From Promethearchaeota archaeon CR_4 (GTDB lineage: Archaea; Asgardarchaeota; Lokiarchaeia; Sigyniarchaeales; CR-4), in contig MBAA01000011.1 of the NCBI GenBank assembly GCA_001940655.1, positions 10,357 through 15,864 on the forward strand: a stretch of 5,508 bases of DNA, given 5' to 3'. A program made the position numbers and the translations under genes. Position 1 is the stretch's first letter. The number at the start of each line of letters is the position of its first letter. Positions 1-4,809 of the stretch are shown here, piece after piece. Below the pieces are notes generated by a model. That model was given only the letters and a program-made list of their open reading frames with translations. It was not told where the DNA came from and ran no database searches.

Positions 1-481
1 ACGAGCAGCGTATAGTATCATGCGCCGTGTCATGCGGCGTGGAGCGCGGGGTATTGAAATCATCATTGGTGGGAAACTCACCTCCCAACGAGCACGGGTG
101 CAAAAGTTCCGAGAAGGCGTGGTCTCCAAGTGCGGCACGCCCTGGGACGATATCGTATCCTATGGTGTTGCGCATACTGTTACGAAAACCGGCATAATGG
201 GCATCCGAGTTCTCGTGATGCCTGGCAATGTTCGTTTACCTGATAATGTTATCATATACAACAAATCTCTTGAAGAAGCAGCTGCTACAGGAACGAAACC
301 TGAGGGAGAATCCCTATTCAAACCCCAAGAAGCTAGCGGTGAGACTCGTAAGATAGAAACAAAACGTGAAGATCGACCATCCATAGAGAAAAAGGAACCG
401 ATAGCTGATCTCAAAGAATCTAAAACCGCCGAAGAGGTTGAAGAACCAGTAAATGAAGAAAAGATTGAAAAAATCGAGTAA
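1..481 (+). CDS. rps3: Small-subunit ribosomal protein uS3, 3' part (5' end outside window)
   Basis: C-terminal part of uS3, a small-subunit head protein near the mRNA entry channel. Reading starts mid-gene: codons are in frame from base 2 and give RAAYSIMRRVM, the usual archaeal uS3 sequence after the KH domain. The ATG at 20 is therefore internal. The conserved C-terminal domain follows (GIEIIIGGKL, SQRARVQKFREG, GIRVLVMPGN) and ends near base 260. About 65 residues then form a low-complexity tail rich in Glu and Lys (roughly bases 275-478) that looks disordered. Archaeal uS3 proteins often have variable charged tails, so this is an extension, not a fusion. The N-terminal KH domain is not in the window. 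The TAA stop at 479-481 lies 15 bases before uL29, the standard next gene. Identification is firm; the function of the tail is unknown. Confidence 0.96.
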   Translation, partial: RAAYSIMRRVMRRGARGIEIIIGGKLTSQRARVQKFREGVVSKCGTPWDDIVSYGVAHTVTKTGIMGIRVLVMPGNVRLPDNVIIYNKSLEEAAATGTKPEGESLFKPQEASGETRKIETKREDRPSIEKKEPIADLKESKTAEEVEEPVNEEKIEKIE

Positions 482-496
482 TTAGCGTGTATCTAT

Positions 497-694
497 ATGG
501 CAAAATTCAATATAAAAGAGCTCCGGAAGCTCACCCCGCTCGAGAGACAAAAGAAGCTCGAAGATCTTAGGATAGATCTACAAAACGCCCGCGCGGTCAA
601 TGCATCCGGGGGATCCCCGCCCAACCCGATGCTTATCCGAGAAACACGGCACGCCATCGCTCGCATTCTCACGATTCAACGTGAAGAGCGGTGA
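497..694 (+). CDS. rpl29: Large-subunit ribosomal protein uL29
   Basis: uL29 is a small helical-hairpin protein near the peptide exit tunnel, where it contributes to the docking site for targeting factors. The 65-residue product has the family layout: a first helix with IKELRKLTPLERQKKLEDLR, a glycine/proline turn (SGGSPPNP), then a second helix with IRETRHAIARILTI. Length is normal for archaea. ATG 497 is the only sensible start because the product begins at the usual MAKFNIKEL position. I see no good Shine-Dalgarno motif in the 15-base gap after uS3. The TGA stop at 692-694 is shared with the start of the next gene through a GTGA overlap. Several euryarchaea have an eIF1/SUI1 gene directly after uL29; here it is absent. 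Confidence 0.96.
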   Translation: MAKFNIKELRKLTPLERQKKLEDLRIDLQNARAVNASGGSPPNPMLIRETRHAIARILTIQREER

Positions 695-999
695 ATATGC
701 CGATTACCCCGAACAATCTCATATATCATGAAGTTATCGGATTGCCCGTGTGGGTATATCCGAGTAAAGGACTAAAAAATATCGGCAACTCCGTGGTGGG
801 GGGTGTCGTGATCGATGAAACCCGCCAAACCCTTGTCGTTGAAACAGGCGACAAACAAAAGAAACGAATAATTAAAAATACTCACACGTTCCGGTTTACC
901 TTGAACCAAGACGGAAAACCCGTGGTGGTCGAGGTGGAAGGGAACTTGTTGTGGGGTACATCCGAGAAACGATTGAAAAAAATGCGTAAGATCAAGTGA
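691..999 (+). CDS. rnp1: Ribonuclease P protein component 1 (Rnp1, Pop4/Rpp29 family)
   Basis: Protein subunit of archaeal RNase P, the RNA-protein enzyme that cuts the 5' leader from precursor tRNA; in this family the protein pairs with Rpp21 and binds the RNase P RNA specificity region. The sequence shows the Sm-like beta-barrel pattern: IYHEVIGLPV at residues 11-20, then VVGGVVIDETRQTLVVET around 35-52 with the hallmark G-x-V-x-DET-x-x-TLV, KKRIIKNTHTFRF near 57-69, and the EGNLLWGTSEKRLKK tail. At 102 residues it is a normal archaeal length. Two starts are possible: GTG 691, overlapping the uL29 stop by 4 bases, or ATG 697 two codons later; the difference is MNM versus M. A GGTGA motif at 690-694 sits very close to the ATG. 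Its place between uL29 and uS17 is the classic archaeal position. Confidence 0.93.
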   Translation: MNMPITPNNLIYHEVIGLPVWVYPSKGLKNIGNSVVGGVVIDETRQTLVVETGDKQKKRIIKNTHTFRFTLNQDGKPVVVEVEGNLLWGTSEKRLKKMRKIK

Positions 1000-1352
1000 A
1001 ACTTATGGTAGATAATGTCGGTGTTCCGAACCTCCAACCTCCGAAAAAAGAATGCAATGACCCTTATTGCCCATTCCATGGGACGAGGAAGATCCGCGTT
1101 CGCGGCCGCCTGTTCAAGGGGGAAGTCGTTTCCACGAAAATGCGCAAGACTATCGTTGTGGCTATGAATTATTTTTTCAAGGATAAGAAATACGATCGGT
1201 TAGGTCGCGCGCGGTCGAAAATCGCAGCCCATTTACCTGAATGCATCGAGGTCAAAGAAGGAGATTACGTGCGAATTATGGAAACCCGCCCAATTTCTAA
1301 AACTGTCGCGTTTGTTGTCCTCGACAAGATCACGAAGGAGGAGATCAAGTAA
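996..1352 (+). CDS. rps17: Small-subunit ribosomal protein uS17
   Basis: uS17 is an OB-fold protein that binds 16S rRNA early in small-subunit assembly. The 118-residue product carries the archaeal/eukaryotic N-terminal segment PPKKECNDPYCPFHG (residues 15-29, with Cys20 and Cys25), then the OB-fold: VRGRLFKGEVVSTKMRKTIVV, a KYDRLGRARSKIAAHLPECI loop, and GDYVRIMETRPISKTVAFVVL. Every family signature is present. The start is ambiguous: GTG 996 overlaps the Rnp1 stop as GTGA, while ATG 1005 is three codons downstream, with the GTGA at 996-999 able to act as a Shine-Dalgarno element 5 bases before it. Conserved sequence begins after both, so identity is unaffected. The TAA stop shares one base with the uL14 start (TAATG), suggesting coupling. 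Confidence 0.96.
   Translation: MKLMVDNVGVPNLQPPKKECNDPYCPFHGTRKIRVRGRLFKGEVVSTKMRKTIVVAMNYFFKDKKYDRLGRARSKIAAHLPECIEVKEGDYVRIMETRPISKTVAFVVLDKITKEEIK
1335..1341 (+). promoter_or_regulatory. Shine-Dalgarno site for uL14
   Basis: AAGGAGG at 1335-1341, inside the last codons of uS17, ends 10 bases before ATG 1352. It is one of the best matches to the archaeal 16S rRNA tail in the window. It supports ATG 1352 as the start, despite the one-base overlap with the uS17 stop codon. Confidence 0.75.
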
Positions 1353-1780
1353 TGGGAAAACGGCGTAAAACAGGGAAAAAAACCCTTATCTTCCGCCCTT
1401 ACATTACTCGAGGCATCGGTATAGGTGCTAAAGTTAAGATTGCTGATAATTCTGGCGCGAAAGAAGGAAAGTTGATTGGTGTTATGCATCTAAGCACGCG
1501 TCTCAACCGGTTTCCCGCCGCAACGGTTGGAGATATTGTCACTCTCAGTATTCGGAAGGGTACTCCGGAAATGCGCCGCCAGAAATTAAGGGGTATCATC
1601 GTGCGCCAAAAACAATTCATTCACCGACCGGATGGTACCCGCATCCAATTTGAAGATAATGCCGCGGTCATCGTGACCCCAGATGGGGAACCGAAAGGAT
1701 CCGAGATCCGTGGCCCGATTGCCAAGGAAGCAACAGACCTTCACCCGCGTCTTGCGGGCGTGGCCAGTATCATCATTTAG
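1352..1780 (+). CDS. rpl14: Large-subunit ribosomal protein uL14
   Basis: uL14 is a beta-barrel protein of the large subunit that forms bridges to the small subunit and lies near the translational GTPase binding region. The 142-residue product has a short basic N-terminus, then the family core: AKVKIADNSGAKEGKLIGV (residues 26-44), FPAATVGDIVTLSIRKGTPEMR (54-75), GIIVRQKQFIHRPDGTRIQFEDNAAVIV (81-108) and the archaeal C-terminus PKGSEIRGPIAKEATDLHPRLAGVASII. Length is at the upper end for archaea because of the N-terminal MGKRRKTGKK segment. The start is fixed by a strong upstream AAGGAGG. It ends with TAG at 1778-1780, and that stop forms part of the Shine-Dalgarno motif for uL24. Nothing is truncated or unusual in the core. 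Confidence 0.97.
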   Translation: MGKRRKTGKKTLIFRPYITRGIGIGAKVKIADNSGAKEGKLIGVMHLSTRLNRFPAATVGDIVTLSIRKGTPEMRRQKLRGIIVRQKQFIHRPDGTRIQFEDNAAVIVTPDGEPKGSEIRGPIAKEATDLHPRLAGVASIII

Positions 1781-1783
1781 AGG
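1779..1783 (+). promoter_or_regulatory. Shine-Dalgarno site for uL24
   Basis: AGAGG at 1779-1783 overlaps the uL14 stop codon and ends 7 bases before ATG 1791. It decides the uL24 start: the reading frame is open further upstream to an ATG at 1683, but that start lies deep inside uL14 and lacks family-like sequence. Confidence 0.7.
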
Positions 1784-1790
1784 AATAATT

Positions 1791-2234
1791 ATGCGAGTTC
1801 AATCGAAAAAACCAGGGAAACAGCGAAAAGCACTCTATAACGTGAAGAATAACCTGCGATCAGCAGCCCTTAACTGTGCCTTAGATGAATCCCTACGGCA
1901 GCAAGTCGGTATTCGCAGGTTACCCTTACGTAAAGATGACCGGGTTCGTGTGACCAGTGGCGAATTCAAGGATATAGAAGGAAAGGTGCTCAAGCTTAAC
2001 AAGAACAAACGGACAATAACAGTCGAAGAGTGCGTGAACGAAAAGAAAGACGGCAGTTCAATTTACCTCCCTATAGCGATTAGTCGCGTTCGCATTGTGA
2101 AGTTAGCTGAGAAGAAACCAGATCCATGGCGTCAAAAAATTATGGATCGCCGAGCGAAAATCTGGAAAGAAGTAACGGAAGTCACGGGGCCGAAGAAGGC
2201 CAAACAAATCGAAAAAGAGACTGGAGTTGAATAA
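1791..2234 (+). CDS. rpl24: Large-subunit ribosomal protein uL24
   Basis: uL24 is one of the proteins that initiates large-subunit assembly and sits near the exit tunnel. The 147-residue product begins with the archaeal/eukaryotic signature SKKPGKQRKALYN (residues 5-17), followed by LRQQVGIRRLPLRKDDRVRV leading into a KOW motif (about 48-75: DRVRVTSGEFKDIEGKVLKL), then TVEECVNEKKDGSSIYLPIAISRVRIVKL. The open frame extends upstream to 1683, but ATG 1791 is preferred because conserved sequence begins there and AGAGG precedes it by 7 bases. The C-terminus (from about residue 110, DPWRQKIMDRRAKIW) continues some 25-35 residues beyond a short archaeal uL24, as a basic helical-looking tail. The gene follows uL14 and precedes eS4, the usual archaeal order. 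Confidence 0.96.
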   Translation: MRVQSKKPGKQRKALYNVKNNLRSAALNCALDESLRQQVGIRRLPLRKDDRVRVTSGEFKDIEGKVLKLNKNKRTITVEECVNEKKDGSSIYLPIAISRVRIVKLAEKKPDPWRQKIMDRRAKIWKEVTEVTGPKKAKQIEKETGVE

Positions 2235-2237
2235 ATT

Positions 2238-2999
2238 ATGGGTGGTAAAGGCAACACGCGGTACTTGAAGCGACTGGCAGCTCCTAAATTAATACACATT
2301 CAGCGAAAGATCGGGAAATTTTTCACCAAAGCACGCGCGGGTCCGCACAATAAAGAAGAATCATTACCTCTCCTCCATATTGTCCGTGACATCTTGAATC
2401 TCGGTGCAAACGCTCGGGAAGCCCGAAAAATCATTAAACAAGGCGACGTCATTGTAGACGGCGTCCCTCGCACGGATCACAAGTTCCCCGTAGGAATAAT
2501 GGACGTCATAAAGATTCCAAAAATGGACAAACATTATCGAATCCTCCCTGTAGAGGGTAAGGGATTTTATCCCGTTGAGATTCCGAAGAAAGAAGCTGAT
2601 TTCAAACTCGTCCGTATCGAGAATAAATCAACAGTCAAAGGCGGGCACATTCAGCTGAACCTGCATGATGGACGAAACCTCCTCCTTAAGGTAAAGGATC
2701 CTCGGAACCCCGAAGAAGGGAAGGCATACAAGACGATGGATGTGTTGAAAATAAGCGTTCCGGGACAGGAAATTAAAGGCCACGTGCCTCTCAAGGAAGG
2801 GAGTTACGGCATTATCATCAGTGGGCATAACTTTGGGCAAATGGGGACTATTACGAACATCAATAAACGGTTTGGTATTAACGCGAGTATTATTGGCTTG
2901 AAAAACAAGAAAAACGAGCAACTTGAAACCGAATACGAATACATGTTTATCGGTGGCAAGGGATCCTCGGAAATTACATTACCGGAGGAAACGGTATAA
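2238..2999 (+). CDS. rps4e: Small-subunit ribosomal protein eS4
   Basis: eS4 is a small-subunit body protein found in archaea and eukaryotes, not bacteria. The 253-residue product shows three parts: an N-terminal RS4NT region (MGGKGNTRYLKRLAAPK, residues 1-17), an S4-type RNA-binding domain around 45-105 (LLHIVRDILNLGANAREARKIIKQGDVIVDG is diagnostic when read in two parts, 45-62 and 63-75), and a C-terminal KOW region near 185-212 (LKEGSYGIIISGHNFGQMGT). Length is slightly over the 235-245 residues common in archaea, mainly through a short acidic end. ATG 2238 follows the uL24 TAA by 3 bases; GGAG at 2223-2226, inside uL24, may serve as its ribosome site. The position between uL24 and uL5 is standard for archaea. 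The last codons contain a 5-bp hairpin around a GGAGG loop (2980-2996). Confidence 0.96.
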   Translation: MGGKGNTRYLKRLAAPKLIHIQRKIGKFFTKARAGPHNKEESLPLLHIVRDILNLGANAREARKIIKQGDVIVDGVPRTDHKFPVGIMDVIKIPKMDKHYRILPVEGKGFYPVEIPKKEADFKLVRIENKSTVKGGHIQLNLHDGRNLLLKVKDPRNPEEGKAYKTMDVLKISVPGQEIKGHVPLKEGSYGIIISGHNFGQMGTITNINKRFGINASIIGLKNKKNEQLETEYEYMFIGGKGSSEITLPEETV

Positions 3000-3004
3000 C
3001 GAGC

Positions 3005-3009
3005 GTGAT
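3005..3009 (+). promoter_or_regulatory. Likely Shine-Dalgarno element (GTGAT type) for uL5
   Basis: GTGAT at 3005-3009 matches the GGTGAT part of the archaeal Shine-Dalgarno complement and ends 5 bases before ATG 3015. An in-frame TGA at 3006-3008 means no start upstream of 3015 is possible. Together these support translation of the N-terminal extension of uL5. Confidence 0.5.
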
Positions 3010-3014
3010 ATGAG

Positions 3015-3647
3015 ATGGCAAGCAAAGCTGATACTGAAGACACCTTCCAGACACGAGTCAAAGGACGAGACGTGAAGGAGATCCTTGCCGATTGGGATTC
3101 AAACCCGATGCGACGACCGAGACTCACGAAAGTTATAATCAACTTGGCAACAGGTGCCTCTGGTGAGGTTTTGAAAAAAGCTGCTACGGTCGTGGAAACG
3201 TTGAGTGGGCAGAAACCGTCCTATGGACGTGCCCATCGGTCTACTAAAGAATTTAACATTCGCAAGTACGAAAATATTTCAGCCATCGTCACCCTTCGCA
3301 GGAAAAAGGCCGCGAATTTTATTCAGCGCGTGTTAGTTACAACCGACAATCGTCTATTATACAAGAGTTTCGACAATTATGGCAACATCTCCCTTGGCGT
3401 GAAAGAGCACATTCAATTACCAAATGAGAATATGCTAGGGAACGTCAAATACGATCCAGACATTGGCATTTTTGGTTTTCACGTGAACATTAAACTCGAG
3501 CGTCCAGGTTTCCGAGTTATGACTCGACGCAAGTTCCGCCAGAGCTTGGGGAAAAACCAATATGTCACGAAAGCAGAGGCTCAACTCTTCATGGAACGCG
3601 AGTTTAAAGTAGAACTCGTGGATAAAATGGAACAGAGGTTCTATTAA
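3015..3647 (+). CDS. rpl5: Large-subunit ribosomal protein uL5
   Basis: uL5 binds 5S rRNA in the central protuberance and contacts the P-site tRNA and small subunit. The 210-residue product has the family core from residue 30: NPMRRPRLTKVIINLATGASGE, LSGQKPSYGRAHRSTKEFNIRK (64-84), AIVTLRRKKAANFI, LLYKSFDNYGNISLGVKEHI (115-133), and YDPDIGIFGFHVNIKLERPGFRV (146-168). Family length in archaea is about 170-185, and two things add to it here: a 29-residue N-terminal extension and a few extra residues (NENMLGN) before VKYDPDIGIFG. An in-frame stop at 3006 fixes ATG 3015 as the most upstream start; Met32 (base 3108) is the fallback but lacks a suitably spaced ribosome site. The common core motif V-N-I-G-x-G reads I-N-L-A-T-G here. 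uS14 follows with no gap. Confidence 0.96.
   Translation: MASKADTEDTFQTRVKGRDVKEILADWDSNPMRRPRLTKVIINLATGASGEVLKKAATVVETLSGQKPSYGRAHRSTKEFNIRKYENISAIVTLRRKKAANFIQRVLVTTDNRLLYKSFDNYGNISLGVKEHIQLPNENMLGNVKYDPDIGIFGFHVNIKLERPGFRVMTRRKFRQSLGKNQYVTKAEAQLFMEREFKVELVDKMEQRFY
3634..3638 (+). promoter_or_regulatory. Shine-Dalgarno site for uS14
   Basis: AGAGG at 3634-3638, within the last codons of uL5, ends 9 bases before ATG 3648. It supports the short uS14 gene as a real translated unit. Confidence 0.6.
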
Positions 3648-3794
3648 ATGGTCAAGAAGAAATTTGGAAAAGGAAGCCGGGTATGCCGGCGATGTGGTAC
3701 CCACGGGGCCCTCATACGCCAGTACGACCTCTTAGTTTGCCGGCGATGTTTCCGGGAAGTCGCGCAAAAAATTGGATTCAAGAAATGTGGATAG
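3648..3794 (+). CDS. rps14: Small-subunit ribosomal protein uS14, zinc-ribbon form
   Basis: A 48-residue protein, easily missed because of its size. uS14 is a small-subunit head protein that binds rRNA during late assembly. Translation gives KKKFGKGSRVCRRCG near the N-terminus and LLVCRRCFREVAQKIGFKK near the end. Four cysteines (Cys13, Cys16, Cys31, Cys34) make two CxxC knuckles that bind zinc, as in archaeal and eukaryotic uS14 and the zinc-containing bacterial form. Length is slightly under the usual 50-56. The final residues are FKKCG, where most archaeal homologues I know end in FKKY or similar, giving an extra cysteine at 47. It starts right after the uL5 stop with no gap, and its TAG stop overlaps the Shine-Dalgarno motif of uS8. 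Order uL5-uS14-uS8 is standard. Confidence 0.95.
   Translation: MVKKKFGKGSRVCRRCGTHGALIRQYDLLVCRRCFREVAQKIGFKKCG
3684..3749 (+). repeat. Exact 12-base direct repeat encoding both uS14 zinc knuckles
   Basis: TGCCGGCGATGT occurs at 3684-3695 and again at 3738-3749, 54 bases apart and in the same frame. Each copy encodes Cys-Arg-Arg-Cys with identical codons. This is a coding coincidence or an internal duplication within uS14, not a mobile or regulatory repeat. Confidence 0.9.
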
Positions 3795-3798
3795 GAGG
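3793..3798 (+). promoter_or_regulatory. Shine-Dalgarno site for uS8 (supports GTG start)
   Basis: AGGAGG at 3793-3798 overlaps the uS14 stop codon and ends 10 bases before GTG 3809. This strong site confirms the non-ATG start of uS8; the next in-frame ATG (3839) would remove conserved N-terminal residues. Confidence 0.8.
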
Positions 3799-3808
3799 CT
3801 AAAAGAAA

Positions 3809-4201
3809 GTGACGCTACTCGATCCTCTAGCCAATGCAATGAGCATCATCAAAAATGCAGAGGTAAGCAGTAAATCAACCGTTATCATCCACCCGGCATC
3901 CAAGCTAATTGCGGCCTGCCTCCGAATTTTCCAGCAGAGTGGTTATGTTGGGGAATTTGAGTTCATCGATGATGGGCGAAGCGGGAAATTCCGCGTTCAA
4001 TTGCTCGGTCGCATTAACAAATGCGGTGTGATTAAACCCCGACACCCCGTGGGGTTACGAGATTACGAAAGGATGGAAAAAAGATTCCTCCCTGCGGTGA
4101 ACTTCGGTCTGTTCATCGTGTCAACCTCTAAAGGTATCATGACTCACCACCAAGCAAAGGAGCAAGGCGTAGGCGGTCGCCTACTAGCCTATGTATTTTA
4201 A
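3809..4201 (+). CDS. rps8: Small-subunit ribosomal protein uS8
   Basis: uS8 is a primary binder of 16S rRNA in the platform region and an early assembly protein. The 130-residue product is exactly the usual archaeal length and follows the family throughout: TLLDPLANAMSIIKNAE at residues 2-18, PASKLIAACLRIFQQSGYVGE (29-49), EFIDDGRSGKFRVQLLGRINK, CGVIKPRHPVG, the FLPAVNFGLFIVSTSKGIMTH segment (93-113) and the C-terminal VGGRLLAYVF. Translation starts at GTG 3809, set by a strong AGGAGG 10 bases upstream and by the conserved MTLLDPLA start of the family. The last codons form a strong hairpin (4165-4190), and an AT palindrome covers the TAA stop. In bacteria uS8 represses its own operon by binding mRNA near uL5; whether this archaeon does so cannot be told from the sequence. 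Confidence 0.97.
   Translation: MTLLDPLANAMSIIKNAEVSSKSTVIIHPASKLIAACLRIFQQSGYVGEFEFIDDGRSGKFRVQLLGRINKCGVIKPRHPVGLRDYERMEKRFLPAVNFGLFIVSTSKGIMTHHQAKEQGVGGRLLAYVF
4165..4190 (+). other. Bulged 11-bp hairpin at the 3' end of uS8
   Basis: GTAGGCG (4169-4175) and CGCCTAC (4178-4184) are perfect inverted repeats separated by GT. Outside them, AGGC (4165-4168) pairs with GCCT (4187-4190) across a two-base TA bulge. The structure ends 8 bases before the uS8 stop codon. It is visible in the sequence; any role in mRNA processing, stability or attenuation is inference. There is no T-run of the kind expected for a terminator. Confidence 0.6.
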
Positions 4202-4205
4202 AATA
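4194..4205. other. 12-bp perfect AT palindrome across the uS8 stop codon
   Basis: TATTTTAAAATA reads the same on both strands and is centred on the TAA stop of uS8, at the beginning of the 24-base uS8-uL6 gap, the longest in the window. Its centre is about 26 bases before the uL6 ATG, the spacing of an archaeal TATA box for a leaderless start. No purine-rich BRE is visible just upstream (CCTATG), so promoter function is speculative. Confidence 0.35.
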
Positions 4206-4225
4206 GAACCGAAAGGCGAATAAAA

Positions 4226-4795
4226 ATGGTCAAAGTTGCACACGCGGAAGAAGTCCTCGAGATCCCGGATAGCGTTAAGTTAAAACTGGAAGGCAAACAG
4301 GTGATAGTAGAGGGCAAGCGCGGCAAAATCACGAAAGATCTCGGTCATGCCAGAGTCGTTAATATTAACAGGAAAGACAAGCAACTCGTCTTCAGCGTGG
4401 AATTTCCGCGCAAGCGAGAGAGAGCGCTCTTGCGAGCCCTCATTGCACACGTTGAAAATATGATCATCGGCGTGACGAAGGGATTCACTTATAAGATGAA
4501 GCTAGTATATGCCCACTTTCCATTCACGGTCGAGGTTAAAGGAGATCAGATAATCGTGGCGAACTTCCTCGGCGAGCGCGGTATGCGGGTTGCTAAAAAA
4601 GTAGGTGATGTGAAAGTGCAAGTCACGAAAGATGACCTCATACTCAGTGGGAATAACAAAGACGATGTCTCTCAAACATGTTCGAACCTCCACCTTTTAT
4701 TGAAAATCAGGAAAAAAGACCCTCGGATCTTCCAAGATGGTCTCTATATGTTTGAAAAACTCATCGGCGACGAAGTTGTTTGGAAGATCACATAA
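4226..4795 (+). CDS. rpl6: Large-subunit ribosomal protein uL6
   Basis: uL6 lies near the sarcin-ricin loop and the GTPase-factor binding site of the large subunit. The 189-residue product has the two repeated alpha/beta domains of the family. The first covers about residues 8-85 (LEIPDSVKLKLEGKQVIVEG, ALLRALIAHVENMIIGVTKG). The second runs from about 86 to 180 (YKMKLVYAHFPFTVEVKGD, IVANFLGERGMRVAK, LILSGNNKDDVSQTCSNL and KKDPRIFQDGLYMFEK). The last motif is the archaeal/eukaryotic form. Length is normal for archaea. ATG 4226 is preferred because the family's EIPDSV-type segment follows closely; only a weak AAAGG (4212-4216) precedes it. The gap before it is 24 bases, the largest in this operon segment, and holds part of an AT palindrome. 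No anomalies in the core. Confidence 0.96.
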   Translation: MVKVAHAEEVLEIPDSVKLKLEGKQVIVEGKRGKITKDLGHARVVNINRKDKQLVFSVEFPRKRERALLRALIAHVENMIIGVTKGFTYKMKLVYAHFPFTVEVKGDQIIVANFLGERGMRVAKKVGDVKVQVTKDDLILSGNNKDDVSQTCSNLHLLLKIRKKDPRIFQDGLYMFEKLIGDEVVWKIT

Positions 4796-4799
4796 GGGG

Positions 4800-4809
4800 T
4801 TGTTAACAA
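4800..4809. other. 10-bp perfect palindrome between uL6 and eL32
   Basis: TTGTTAACAA is fully self-complementary and fills the space between the AAGGGG motif (4794-4799) and ATG 4810 of eL32. A palindrome of this length is expected a few times by chance in 5.5 kb, so only its exact placement is of note. Possible roles, such as an RNA-level structure or an operator, are unproven. Confidence 0.3.

Noticed and set aside
1742..1762. CCCGC/GCGGG hairpin near the end of uL14.
   Set aside because: The 5-bp stem is within chance expectation, lies in coding sequence, and no T-run follows, so it is not called a terminator. Similar short stems near the ends of uL29 (666-688) and uS17 (1315-1327) are also likely chance.
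1683..1790. Upstream extension of the uL24 reading frame to an ATG at 1683.
   Set aside because: It lies wholly within the conserved 3' part of uL14, has no family-like sequence, and ATG 1791 has both a ribosome site and the conserved uL24 N-terminus.
2628..3142. Long antisense open frames (97 and 112 codons) opposite eS4 and uL5.
   Set aside because: They lie opposite strongly conserved ribosomal genes, have no recognisable domain and no independent promoter space; they are shadows of the coding strand. The other antisense frames in the window are rejected for the same reason.
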